Source: a virus
IMG/VR virus record: IMGVR_UViG_3300025418_001130
Span: 1-39,068 of that record
Strand: one strand, 5' to 3'
DNA length: 39,068 nucleotides
The notes under the pieces were generated by a model. The model made no database searches and was not told the origin of the DNA. It was given only the letters and a program-made list of their open reading frames with translations. Shown piece by piece: positions 23,117 through 32,000 of this stretch. The stretch's first letter is position 1, and the number at the start of each line of letters is the position of its first letter. Position numbers and translations under genes: made by a program.

Positions 23117-24280
23117 AGTAATGAACTTCTACAAAAAGTAATTGATACTACGGATCTCGGTTCGTCAGCAGTCAATGCATCAGGTGACGCATCTACCCTT
23201 TCAGGTAATGGTCTCCTATATCCAGATCAAGCTAACCGCTTCCTGGATTACATGTGGGATGCTACGATTCTTGCTAAGACAGCACGTACAATCCGCATGC
23301 GTTCAAACACAACTGAAATTGATCGTGTCGCAGTTGGACAACGTATCATGACAGTTGCACAGGAAGATAATCCACGCAACTTTGTTGCAGGTGGAACTCC
23401 AGATGGCTATACAAATGCTAATGGATCAACTTTCTCTGCTCAGAATGCACAATTTAACAAGGTATCGCTTACTACTCGTAAGCTACGTCTTGATTGGGAA
23501 CTTTCAGCAGAGTCTCTTGAAGACAATGTTGAGGGTCCAGATCTAGAAGACCACATTGCACGTTTGATGGCTACCCAAGCAGGTAACGATATTGAGGATG
23601 TTCTCATCAATGGTCTCGGTACTGGCTCAGGTTTGCTTTCAGCGTTCCAGGGTTTCCGTTCTTTGGCTCTTAACAACGCTCACGTTGTTGATGCTAATGG
23701 TAACGGTCTAGATAAGACAATTTTCAACGCAGCAATCAAGGCATTGCCTCGTAAGTACAAGCAACGTCGTAACCAACTTCGCTTCTTTACAGGATCTAAC
23801 TTGGTACAAGACTACTTGTTCAACCTAACCGCAGAGACTAGCTCTGGCTTTACCCCATTTGATATCGCTTCAGGTATCATCCGTGGTGATGTTGCAGCTA
23901 ACGACGGTGGTCCAGGTACAGTAACTCCATTCGCTTTCGGTATTCCAGTCATCAACGTTCCGTTGTTTGACGAGACCCGTTCAGGCGATTATGCAGGTGC
24001 TTCTGGTCTTCATGGCGAGATTCACTTGACATTCCCACAGAACTTCATCATTGGTATCAAGCGTGACGTAACAGTCTATCGTTTGTTCCAACCAAAGAAG
24101 GACACAATTGAGTATACACTCTACATTCGTGTTGGCTGTGTAATGGAAAACTACGATGCACACGTTATCGTTAAGAACGTTAAGGTTGCAGGTTCAGTTG
24201 GTGGAGCTCTTGGTTCAATAACCAATGGTTCTGGTATTACTGGTGGTGCTAACGCTGCTGGTTACACAACTACATACTAA
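23114..24280 (+). CDS. Major capsid protein (HK97 fold)
   Basis: 388 residues. Builds the icosahedral shell. N-terminal GNGLLYPDQANRFLDYMWDAT, then FNKVSLTTRKLRLDWELSAESLEDN, HIARLMATQAGNDIEDVLINGLGTG, and a late GIKRDVTVYRLFQPKKD block match the capsid type that accompanies PBSX/XkdF-like head modules. It sits directly after the protease/scaffold and before a terminator. Every arginine I checked is CGT or CGC, with no AGA, unlike most genes in the window; this and the long SD agree with very high expression. The first residues may be removed by the protease; no cleavage site was assigned. Confidence 0.93.
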   Translation: MSNELLQKVIDTTDLGSSAVNASGDASTLSGNGLLYPDQANRFLDYMWDATILAKTARTIRMRSNTTEIDRVAVGQRIMTVAQEDNPRNFVAGGTPDGYTNANGSTFSAQNAQFNKVSLTTRKLRLDWELSAESLEDNVEGPDLEDHIARLMATQAGNDIEDVLINGLGTGSGLLSAFQGFRSLALNNAHVVDANGNGLDKTIFNAAIKALPRKYKQRRNQLRFFTGSNLVQDYLFNLTAETSSGFTPFDIASGIIRGDVAANDGGPGTVTPFAFGIPVINVPLFDETRSGDYAGASGLHGEIHLTFPQNFIIGIKRDVTVYRLFQPKKDTIEYTLYIRVGCVMENYDAHVIVKNVKVAGSVGGALGSITNGSGITGGANAAGYTTTY

Positions 24281-24303
24281 TTCTTAATTAGTTGCAAGAT
24301 TGG

Positions 24304-24325
24304 GGGAGTTACGAGAGTAGCTCCC
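24304..24325 (+). terminator. Terminator after the capsid gene
   Basis: 9-base stem GGGAGTTAC / GTAGCTCCC (one G-T pair) with a GAGA tetraloop, then a T-rich but interrupted run. Its position between capsid gene and a promoter is typical. Confidence 0.65.
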
Positions 24326-24337
24326 TTAATCATTTTC

Positions 24338-24346
24338 TGCTATAAT
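24338..24346 (+). promoter_or_regulatory. Extended -10 promoter (TGC-TATAAT)
   Basis: A perfect extended -10, five bases before an ATG at 24352 and 23 before the SD-preceded ATG at 24370. Confidence 0.7.
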
Positions 24347-24369
24347 AAACAATGACGAAAGGAAATTTA

Positions 24370-24768
24370 ATGTCATTTTCAGATTTAAAAGTTACAGAAC
24401 TAAGAAAAGTTGCAGATTCATTTGGCGTTGATGTTGATGGATTAAAGACAAAACAAGAAATCATTGCTGCAATTGAAGAAGAAGGCATATCTTATCAGAT
24501 GTATGCCAAGTTTGATGGTGCTGAAAAACAAGAACCACAAATCTCAGAGATGGAAAAGGTTCAAAGAGAAAAGAAGATTCTCAAGCCTACAACTTCGGTT
24601 TTAGTAAAGATGGAAAGAATGAATCATTCTTACCAGACAGGTGGATTTACATTCACCTCAGAACACCCCTTCGTTGCTATGTCAGAGGCAGACGCACAGC
24701 GTATTTTTGACACACAGCCAGGGTTCCGCCTTGCGACTCCACGAGAGGCTCAAGAGTACTACGCATAA
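24370..24768 (+). CDS. Head-region protein with SAP/Rho-N-like N-terminal motif
   Basis: 132 residues from the ATG at 24370, chosen because AAAGGAA precedes it and it lies in the expected short leader. An in-frame ATG at 24352 would add six residues as a leaderless start. The N-terminus SDLKVTELRKVADSFGVDVDGLKTKQEIIAAI is a SAP/HeH/Rho-N type helix-extended loop-helix, a small nucleic-acid-binding fold. The C-terminus has TSEHPFVAMSEADAQRIFDT and RLATPREAQEYYA. Similar proteins follow capsid genes in many actinobacteriophages. Function is unknown; a head-decoration or connector-assembly role is inferred from position. Confidence 0.7.
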   Translation: MSFSDLKVTELRKVADSFGVDVDGLKTKQEIIAAIEEEGISYQMYAKFDGAEKQEPQISEMEKVQREKKILKPTTSVLVKMERMNHSYQTGGFTFTSEHPFVAMSEADAQRIFDTQPGFRLATPREAQEYYA

Positions 24769-24785
24769 AAAAGGGGGCGATTTGA

Positions 24786-25736
24786 TTGCAGACAATAGCA
24801 AACAACAGCCAAGTAAAAATAAAGTTAGAAGTATTCAGCGATGGAGTTCTAACCCAAGCAGATAGTAATCCAACAGTATCTTTATTTGATGCTGATAATG
24901 ATGCAACAGCTTTGACTGGTTTTTCTGGTTTGTCTGTTATAGATGAATCCCCAGCGGGTATATATTCTTTTCTATTAACCCCCGCAATTACAAGTGTAAA
25001 CCGAGTCCTAGAAGTACAATGGACATATACTCTTGGAGGAGTAACAGCGGTACAAACAGATTTTTACCGCATAGAATCTCCATATGCCACAGTATCTGAA
25101 GTCATTGACTTTCTAGGATTTGGATCAACACCATCAGATGACAATTATGTTGACCCAAAGCAAATTGCTAATGCTGAAAAAATGGCAAGAACAATAATTG
25201 AAGGTTATACAGGCGTTAAGTTTTATACATATTATGGCTCACAAGAAGTACGTGGAATTGGTTCAGACATTGTTGAGCTTACAGAAAGAATTTTGAGCAT
25301 TGATCAGGTTTATGAAAATGACTATGTAGTTATTGATAATACTTTGCAGCCGTACCTGAACACATTTGGGTTCGGAGTAGAAATAACTCCAACAGGAAAA
25401 GGTGTACGCATTGTGAACCCAGGTTGGGATGTTCAATACGACAATCAAGTTGATCCAACTGTTATGTACTATGGCAAATTCAGAGATAATGCAAGATACC
25501 GTTTTGTTGGGCAAATGGGTTATAAGTATGTGCCAGAAGATATTAAACAAGCTTCAATGCTTTTAATTCAAGATCTTCTTTCAAACGATTACAACTGGAG
25601 AAACAAATATTTGCAGAAAGTTGACCTCAGTGAAATTTCATTTGAAATGGCAAAGGGTGCATTTAACGGTACAGGCAATGTGACTGTTGATAATATCCTT
25701 GACCAATATCGCAACGTCAACATTGTGATAATCTAA
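24786..25736 (+). CDS. Head-to-tail adaptor (connector gp6-like)
   Basis: 316 residues from a TTG at 24786 preceded by AAGGGGG. N-terminal ~95 residues form a beta domain (VSLFDADNDATALTGF). The C-terminal part holds the connector signature YATVSEVIDFLGFG, ANAEKMARTIIEGYTG, then a beta segment and a final helix pair (IKQASMLLIQDLLSNDYNWRN) of gp6/gp15-type adaptors that dock under the portal. The extra N-terminal beta domain makes it longer than usual adaptors (about 100-200 residues). The stop overlaps the next start (TAATG). Confidence 0.75.
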   Translation: MQTIANNSQVKIKLEVFSDGVLTQADSNPTVSLFDADNDATALTGFSGLSVIDESPAGIYSFLLTPAITSVNRVLEVQWTYTLGGVTAVQTDFYRIESPYATVSEVIDFLGFGSTPSDDNYVDPKQIANAEKMARTIIEGYTGVKFYTYYGSQEVRGIGSDIVELTERILSIDQVYENDYVVIDNTLQPYLNTFGFGVEITPTGKGVRIVNPGWDVQYDNQVDPTVMYYGKFRDNARYRFVGQMGYKYVPEDIKQASMLLIQDLLSNDYNWRNKYLQKVDLSEISFEMAKGAFNGTGNVTVDNILDQYRNVNIVII

Positions 25737-26188
25737 TGTTTAATGCATCTTTTGTAGCCTCTGTAATGAACATGAAGGCTGATATATACGTACAACAAAA
25801 TGGTCAAGATCCAAACACTGGAGCTGTTACCCGCCAATGGGTTTACAAGAAAACTGTTCAGTGTAAGGTAGAGCCAATTGCTGTGGGCGGGGCATCAACA
25901 AAAGGTGATAACAGAACCTATGCCACAAATGCAGAAGGTGCATATACAGAAAGAATGCAGTTAAAGTTTAAAGGACTTGAGCTAATGTCCAAGCGTTGGA
26001 GAATAGAAAATATTCGCTCAAATGATGGACAAAAAGTTTATATTGAAGTTGATAAGATTGATCAACCTGACACTAAGTTTGAAGTAACCGCTTCACATGC
26101 CGTGCTGGATCCGTTTGGCAAAATTTCTTACTATGAGACAATTGTGACAAGAGTGCAGGTGCAAGACGATGATTCAACTGCAAATTGA
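25736..26188 (+). CDS. Head closure (stopper) protein
   Basis: 150 residues. Beta-barrel-like with MKADIYVQQNGQDPNTGAVT, KKTVQCKVEP and MSKRWRIENIRSNDGQKVYI, as in SPP1 gp16/lambda gpFII-type stoppers that plug the connector. Coupled to the adaptor by TAATG and overlapping the next gene by 20 bases. Assignment rests on order (adaptor, stopper, completion, terminator) and strand pattern. Confidence 0.65.
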   Translation: MFNASFVASVMNMKADIYVQQNGQDPNTGAVTRQWVYKKTVQCKVEPIAVGGASTKGDNRTYATNAEGAYTERMQLKFKGLELMSKRWRIENIRSNDGQKVYIEVDKIDQPDTKFEVTASHAVLDPFGKISYYETIVTRVQVQDDDSTAN

Positions 26189-26888
26189 TACAAAGCAAAT
26201 GATAGAGGAGCTAGATAATAAAATATCTGGCATGAAAGAATTAACATCTCCAACTGTTTTGACAGAGATTGCAAAAGCTACATTTGCTATTACAGGTAAA
26301 AGATTTGTAACTGACCTAGACAATTATGCAAGAAGAAATCCAAAAAAGATGCACCATATTTATGAATGGGGCGGAATTGGAAAATCAACTTCAAGGCTAT
26401 TTGTGTTAGAAAGAGCAGCTATTCTATATGGTGATCTTGTTATTAACACTAAATTTTTGCCTTCACGACTTCCCGTCCCGATCAACCCAGCACTTTTAAC
26501 AGCTGGACCAACAGGAAAGGCAGTAACAAAAAGAAGCATTTTTGCAGATAAGGCAGCCGTTATGGAAAAGGGTGCAAAGGTAAGCTTTGCAGCAAAAAGA
26601 ATTTTAGCTTTTGCTGATAGTCAAGGAATTGCATTTATTGCTAAAGGAACTACCATTAATATTAATCACCCAGGAGGCTTGCAAACAAAAGATGCTTTTG
26701 CTACCTACCTGCTAGATTGGTATACTAAGAATGGTAATGTAGTTATGGATGCATCTGGTTTTTATAGCAGCTTGCAATCAGCAACAGAAGAGGCATTAAA
26801 TGTCACAGGTGCTGGCGTAACACAGGTCAGACAAGCCGTACAAAGGGTCTCAGAGGCTGCTTCAGGCGGGAAGGTAGAAATAGTATGA
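26169..26888 (+). CDS. Tail-completion or minor head-tail joining protein (HK97 gp10-like position)
   Basis: 239 residues, starting within the stopper gene in another frame. N-terminal helices (DTKQMIEELDNKISGMKELTS) and IYEWGGIGKSTSRLFVLERA, then SFAAKRILAFADSQGIAFIAKGTTI and a helical C-terminus. The layout fits the HK97 gp10-type family between stopper and tail terminator, though it is longer than that family's usual ~150 residues. The stop overlaps the next start (ATGA). Confidence 0.6.
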   Translation: MIQLQIDTKQMIEELDNKISGMKELTSPTVLTEIAKATFAITGKRFVTDLDNYARRNPKKMHHIYEWGGIGKSTSRLFVLERAAILYGDLVINTKFLPSRLPVPINPALLTAGPTGKAVTKRSIFADKAAVMEKGAKVSFAAKRILAFADSQGIAFIAKGTTININHPGGLQTKDAFATYLLDWYTKNGNVVMDASGFYSSLQSATEEALNVTGAGVTQVRQAVQRVSEAASGGKVEIV

Positions 26889-27400
26889 CAGACTATACAC
26901 ACGTAGCGGGATATGATGTAAGAAACTTTATCTGGGCAGAATTACAAACAGCTGGACTTTTACACCCATCAGACTATATGGCTGATGGATTTAATGAGCC
27001 ACTTATTCCAATTATTCCTGCACAGCAGGTTCCAGAATTTAACAACCTACTACCAGGAAAAACCTATATAACTTATAACATTATCCAGAAGCATTATGGT
27101 GTTCAGTGGTGGGTATCTGAAGAAAGCTTTATTATGGAGATTGTTTCAAGAAATCCTGCTCAAATTCAGACAATAACAAACTTCTTGATTGACCTTTTTA
27201 GAAGATATGAGCTTTCTGCAGGAGATATAAATGTCTCCCTGGCATCAAATAGCCCATTTAAGTTCCTCTGGTTTAGACTAGAAACCTCAGATCCAGTCCA
27301 ATCTTTTGCTGATGAAGGCGGTTTCATGAGTGGAGACCTATCAATAGTATATGGATACACACGAGAAGTTGATGTATCTGGCAACGGCAAAATGCTTTAA
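26885..27400 (+). CDS. Tail terminator protein
   Basis: 171 residues. DVRNFIWAELQTAGLL at the start, then LPGKTYITYNIIQKHYG, IMEIVSRNPAQIQTITNFLIDLFRRYE and a C-terminal beta strand pair. This alpha/beta arrangement, and a location immediately before the major tail gene, fit the lambda gpU/SPP1 gp17-like terminator that ends tail-tube growth. The ATGA overlap couples it to the completion protein. Sequence alone gives moderate support. Confidence 0.65.
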   Translation: MTDYTHVAGYDVRNFIWAELQTAGLLHPSDYMADGFNEPLIPIIPAQQVPEFNNLLPGKTYITYNIIQKHYGVQWWVSEESFIMEIVSRNPAQIQTITNFLIDLFRRYELSAGDINVSLASNSPFKFLWFRLETSDPVQSFADEGGFMSGDLSIVYGYTREVDVSGNGKML

Positions 27401-27402
27401 AT

Positions 27403-27430
27403 TTGAATTATTTCCCTTCAATGCTATAGT
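27403..27430 (+). promoter_or_regulatory. Promoter for the major tail protein (TTGAAT / TGC-TATAGT)
   Basis: TTGAAT at 27403-27408, a 16-base spacer, and TATAGT at 27425-27430 preceded by TGC. It leaves a leader of about 64 bases ending in the long SD. A second weaker TGC-TATCTT lies near 27450. Confidence 0.6.
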
Positions 27431-27481
27431 TTTCTATGAGGAAGTAAATTGCTATCTTTTTTCTTTATTCTAAAAATAAAT

Positions 27482-27503
27482 AAGGTGGTGAAATAAAAAA
27501 ATG
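27482..27503 (+). promoter_or_regulatory. Long Shine-Dalgarno leader of the major tail gene
   Basis: AAGGTGGTGA at 27482-27491, 9 bases before ATG; a copy of the capsid-gene leader at 23095, including the flanking AAATAAAxAA string. Confidence 0.85.
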
Positions 27504-28289
27504 GCTACAAGTACAAAAAATATTATCGTTGGTGCAGCATCTATTTTCGTAAGCGTTGGTAACAGCTCTAACGATAACGGTCGCCCATCTACAAAGGCTT
27601 CAGATCTAGCAGCACTTATGCCAGCTACAACTTCAGCTCGTTCAGCTCTTCTTGGTGCACCTTCTACTTACCGTGAAGTTGGTTATACCAACACAGGACT
27701 AGAAGTTTCATACGAGCCAAACTATGGTGAGGTTATGGTTGATCAGCTTCTTGACGCAGCTCGTTTGTTTAAGCAAACTCTAAAGGTTATGCTAAAGACC
27801 GAACTTACAGAAGCAACACTTGAGAATCTTCAACTTTCATGGGGTCAGCTAGACTATGTCTATGGCTTGAACTCAACTGGTACTGCTACACAAGCAATTA
27901 CAACTTTGATTCCTAACGACTCAACAGTTACTACTATTGCAGATAACCCAGCAGCAACATTGAAGATGGCTGCAGGTGCTCTTGGAGATGCTCCAGTAGA
28001 GCGTGTATTGGTTGCAGTTGGACAAGCTCCAGCTCAGATCGGTTCATCTGTTGCAACAACAGATGCAGGAACTGCAGTTGCAGCTGGCACAACAACAACA
28101 GTTGCACGTCAAAAAGAGCGTGTTTATGTTGCACGTCGTGTAGTATCAATTGATACTACTGCACATGCTTTGAAGCGTGACACAGCAACAGTGTTCCCAG
28201 TATCATTCCGTTGCTTGCCAGACAGCGATCCAAACTATTCAGGTATGGAATACGGTGTCGTTATTGACCGTGTATGGGGAACATACTAA
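27501..28289 (+). CDS. Major tail (tube) protein
   Basis: 262 residues. Forms the tail-tube rings. Starts MATSTKNIIVGAASIFVSVG and has a tube-like beta pattern (YREVGYTNTGLEVSYEPNYG, VMVDQLLDAARLFKQTL, LENLQLSWGQLDYVYG) ending with a PVSFRCLPDSDPNYSGMEYG block. Position before the frameshifted chaperones and tape measure, an isolated promoter and terminator, and exclusive CGT/CGC arginine codons all support a highly expressed tube protein. No sheath gene follows, supporting a siphovirus. Confidence 0.88.
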   Translation: MATSTKNIIVGAASIFVSVGNSSNDNGRPSTKASDLAALMPATTSARSALLGAPSTYREVGYTNTGLEVSYEPNYGEVMVDQLLDAARLFKQTLKVMLKTELTEATLENLQLSWGQLDYVYGLNSTGTATQAITTLIPNDSTVTTIADNPAATLKMAAGALGDAPVERVLVAVGQAPAQIGSSVATTDAGTAVAAGTTTTVARQKERVYVARRVVSIDTTAHALKRDTATVFPVSFRCLPDSDPNYSGMEYGVVIDRVWGTY

Positions 28290-28324
28290 TCAATAAATAA
28301 ATAAAACTTAATATAGTTTTCAGG

Positions 28325-28347
28325 CCCCCGTCAATAAAAGGCGGGGG
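28325..28347 (+). terminator. Terminator after the major tail gene
   Basis: 8-base stem CCCCCGTC / GGCGGGGG (one T-G pair) with a 7-base A-rich loop, followed by a weak TTCTGAATTT run. Should reduce read-through from tube gene to chaperones. Confidence 0.75.
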
Positions 28348-28374
28348 TTCTGAATTTGTGTTCACCATATATCT

Positions 28375-28383
28375 TGGTATAAT
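28375..28383 (+). promoter_or_regulatory. Extended -10 promoter (TGG-TATAAT) for the tail assembly genes
   Basis: TGG plus TATAAT, with a possible -35 TTGTGT at 28356-28361. The leader carries AAAGGAG 7 bases before the TTG start at 28408. Confidence 0.7.
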
Positions 28384-28407
28384 TTAACTAAACAAAGGAG
28401 CTATAAA

Positions 28408-28743
28408 TTGGCAACAACAGTATATGATGTAGTAGAGATTGAACTAAGTAACGGCGAGACTGTTACTCTAAAACCGCTGCCTATTAAGCAGCTAAAGAAG
28501 TTTATGGATATTGTCAAGGAAATGGAACTGCCAGAGAATGAATCTGAAGATGCAGCAATGGACGTATTCATCAAAGCAGCAATGGTGTGCCTAGAGGCAT
28601 CAAAGTCGCCACTAGCAACTAACAAAGATTTGTTTGAAGAAACCGTTGAAGTTCCTACAATGATGAAGATTCTTGAAGTTTGCGGAGGTTTGAAGCTTAA
28701 CGACCCAAACCTACTGGGAGCAGCTCTAGTTGGGACGAACTAG
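28408..28743 (+). CDS. Tail assembly chaperone (gpG-like)
   Basis: 111 residues from TTG, supported by AAAGGAG at a 7-base spacing. Begins ATTVYDVVEIELSNGETVTLKPLPIKQLKKFMDIVKEME, the usual beta hairpin and helix of tail assembly chaperones, with a helical body. It should coat the tape measure during tail assembly and stay out of the mature virion. A slippery CCCAAAC near its end allows a -1 extension into the next frame, and the gene ends within the predicted stimulatory hairpin. Confidence 0.85.
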   Translation: MATTVYDVVEIELSNGETVTLKPLPIKQLKKFMDIVKEMELPENESEDAAMDVFIKAAMVCLEASKSPLATNKDLFEETVEVPTMMKILEVCGGLKLNDPNLLGAALVGTN

Positions 28744-29024
28744 ATCTAGCCTCCCTTGAGTCCGAAGTTTTCTTGCTCGGTCATTGGAAAAATTATGATG
28801 AGCTTGAAAGCAACCTATCGTTAGATGAGTTGATGGCAACATTAACTGCAGCTAGAGATAGAGAACATCGTGAAAGGAAGTTCCTGGCAGCAATGCAGGG
28901 CATTGATCTGGATGAACAAGATAAAGAACCAGAAGATGTTAAAGCTTTGCTTGATGCAAAAACTGCAAGAGACGAAGGCTTTGGTATAAACGAAGGACTT
29001 GGTTTTATGAGTCAGGAAGGGTGA
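28408..29024 (+). CDS. Frameshifted tail assembly chaperone (gpG-T-like fusion)
   Basis: Product of -1 slippage at 28704-28710 (join 28408-28710 with 28710-29024), about 205 residues. After the slip the frame reads PTGSSSSWDELDLASLESEV and continues HWKNYDELESNLSLDELMATL to the stop at 29024. The downstream frame is open from 28701. The domain at 28773-29024 has no Shine-Dalgarno of its own. Its helical, charged sequence (TAARDREHRERKFLAAMQGI) resembles T domains, which recruit the tube protein to the gpG-coated tape measure. It ends 3 bases before the tape measure start, as expected. Confidence 0.85.
28704..28710 (+). promoter_or_regulatory. Programmed -1 ribosomal frameshift site CCCAAAC
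   Basis: In the zero frame it reads C_CCA_AAC, a canonical X_XXY_YYZ heptamer. Re-pairing to CCC and AAA is allowed. An inverted repeat at 28725-28744 follows 14 bases later. Confidence 0.85.
28725..28744 (+). other. Hairpin downstream of the slippery site
   Basis: TCTAGTT and AACTAGA pair perfectly over 7 bases with a GGGACG loop, spanning the zero-frame stop. A plausible stimulatory stem, though its distance from the heptamer is longer than the common 5-9 bases. Confidence 0.5.
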
Positions 29025-29027
29025 TAA

Positions 29028-32000
29028 GTGGCTAATATACAATTAAAGATTACCGCACTTGGTGATTTTAGTAGCGTTAATAATCAACTTAAAGCCCTTC
29101 AAACTCAGGTAACTTCACTTCAAAAGAGCATTGCTGGCATTGGACTAAATAATGGTCTTGCAAATCAACTTAAAACTATTCAATCAGAATTTAGTAATGC
29201 ACTGGTATCTAGTGGTAACTTTACAAAACAAACTGTTCAACTAACTTCTGAAACAGAAAGGTTTGGCCAGGCATTACAAAAAGGTCAGCTGAGCCTAGGT
29301 CAATATTTTGGCATTATAACTGGAAAATCAGCTTCTGCTAAAGCTTCAGTAAATGCTCTTGCTCAAGAGCAAGTTAAATTAAATAATTCTATAGTCCAGC
29401 AAGATATTACAAAGCAGGGTGTATACAGTGTATTCACACCAACCACAATTGATCCTATTGCTAAATCTGTAGAAATAGCTGCAGCTAAGCAAAACATATT
29501 TAATCTTGCAGTAAAGAATGGTTCACAAGAACTTATTAATTTTGGTAAGAATACACAATGGGCAGGACGTCAGCTTACTGTTGGTCTTTCTATGCCCGCC
29601 ATCTTGTTTGGTAGCCAGGCAGTTGCTTCATTTAAAGCGGTAAATACAGAGCTTACTAGACTTCAAAGACTTTATGGTGAAGGTCTTACACCTCCATCAC
29701 AAGCTCAACTTAATGCTATTTCAAATCAAGTAATTAACCTAGGAAAGCAAGTTGCTCAACAAATGGGTATTGCTCAGTCTGCAACAGTACAGGTCGCAGC
29801 TAACTTTGCAGCTATGGGCATACAAGGACAAAAGCTTTTGGATGTAACATATCAGGCACAGAGACTTTCTAAGCTGGGAGCAATTGATGCTACTCAAGCA
29901 ACAAATGCAATTGTTTCTTTACAAAATGTTTACAAGGTAAGCTCAACAGATTTAGGTAATGCTGTTAACTTCTTGTCATCTATGCAGAAGCAAACAACAA
30001 TGTCACTCCAAGATATGACTGATGCGATTCCACGTGTTGGACCTATTATGGCCCAGCTTGGTGGAGGATATAAAGATACCGCTGTTATGTTGCTTGCAAT
30101 GCGTGAAGCTGGTGTACCAGCCGCTCAAGCTGCTAACGCACTTAAATCAGCATTTGCATCTATCATTGCACCAACAGCAGCTGCCAATAAAGAATTTGCG
30201 TCTTTTGGAATCAACTTAACAAATATTAGAAATGCTGGAACGCCTACTCAAATGCTTATGGCTTTACAGTCAGCACTTGCACCATTAAATAAGATGGCTC
30301 AAGAACAACTTATTGAAAAGCTTTTTGGCAAGTTCCAATTCGCACGTATTTCAGCATTGCTTGATAACTTTGGAAAAGTTGGATCTCAAACTCAAAATGC
30401 ATTAAAGGTAGCGGGTGCTACTAATTCACAGTTGGCGGGACTTGCAAATCAAGAAATGGCTCAAGCAACTGAGTCAAGTACAGCTAAATGGCAAAGAGCT
30501 ATTGAAACACTTAAAGCAGATTTATATCCAATAGGACAAAAGATTCTTGAAGTTGGAACAAAGTTAATTGATTTTGGACAAAAGATTGCTGATTTCTTTA
30601 ATAAATTGCCAGGACCAATTAAAAATGGTCTGGGTATATTACTAACACTTGGAGTTTTGGCTGGACCAATTATCATGATTACTGGTTTGCTTGCAAACCT
30701 TATGGGTCAAGGAATGAAGGTAGGCTATGCAATCCTTGGCATGATTGATGGAACAAGAAAGTGGAAAGACTTAATGACCCCAGCGGGGGTAGCAGCAAAA
30801 GTAGCAATGGATGCTATGAACACTGGTGTTCTTGAAAATGTTACAGCAGTAGATACACTCAATGCAGCACTTCAAAGATTAATTACAAGTCTTGAAGCAC
30901 TAAATATGAATTTCCAAGTTGGTACAGACACATCACTTCTTGGTAGAGTGGAAGCAGCAGCAGCTGGCGAAGCAGCAGCAGGTACATTATTATTACCAGG
31001 AATGGCTACAGGCGGATATGTTCCAGGAAATCCTGCACAAGGCGATGTATATCCTGCACTATTAATGGGCGGGGAAGCAGTTATTCCTACAAAGCAAGCA
31101 GAAAAATATGCACCATTTATTAATGCTATGATACAAGGCAACTTGCCACAGCATGCATTTGGAGTTGGAAAATTTGGTAAAAGAGTAAAGGTAGAGCGTG
31201 GTCATGCCGCCGAAGAATACTCGCCAGAAGAGTTGGCAAACTTTAATGCAAATGTTGGACAAGATTCAACAGGATTAGAAGGGCCAGCAACAGCACTTGT
31301 AAGAGGCCTGATGCTTTTGATGCATGCTAATACTAATCAAGGAACAAAATCAACAAATAAAGGAAAAACGGGAGCTGAAATTGCTCAAGGATATAGAGAT
31401 GTACAATCTACAGGCATAGATCCTCTTCAAAACTTAAAAGATCAAGCAAAAGCACTCGGCGTAGATATGGCAACATTTGAGCCAAAAATTAATGCAGCGT
31501 TTGAAGACTTCCTAAAAACTTTAGAAACAACAAAAGCTAATTATATATTTGGCGGTAAAAAGGCAAAAGAAAGAGCTGAAAAAGAAGGTAAGGTATATGG
31601 TGGCACACTTGAAGCTGAAACAGGTATGTCAAATGGACCAATTATGTCTACTCTTAATCAAACTCAAACTGCAGGAAGAAGCAGCTTTGGCAGCATTTTA
31701 TCAAGAATTGCGGGAACAAGAGGTTTAAGATCAGGCAGAAAATCTGCAACAGGAAATGCATTCTTTGAAGAAACTCCAGGAAATTTTGTTCCATTATCTG
31801 AAAGTAAAGAATTACAAGGATATAAAGATTTAGATAAATTAACACCAAGTCAAAAGGAAAATTTATTTTCAACAAAAAGTGCATATGACATCAAAGGTGC
31901 AGAAACAAGTAAAAAGCTTCCAAAGGCTGTAGCTTATGATATAGATGAGACACTTGCAGAGACTAAGGGAATTAATGGTCCAGGTGAAAAATGGATAGAT

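Noticed and set aside
27420-27438. CTATAG-TTTT-CTATGAG as a terminator hairpin after the tail terminator gene
   Set aside because: The stem is only 4-5 A/T-rich pairs with no T-tract; the sequence reads better as an extended -10.
28773-29024. Independent gene for the second tail chaperone frame
   Set aside because: No Shine-Dalgarno precedes the TTG, the frame is open well upstream, and a canonical slippery site provides the fusion.
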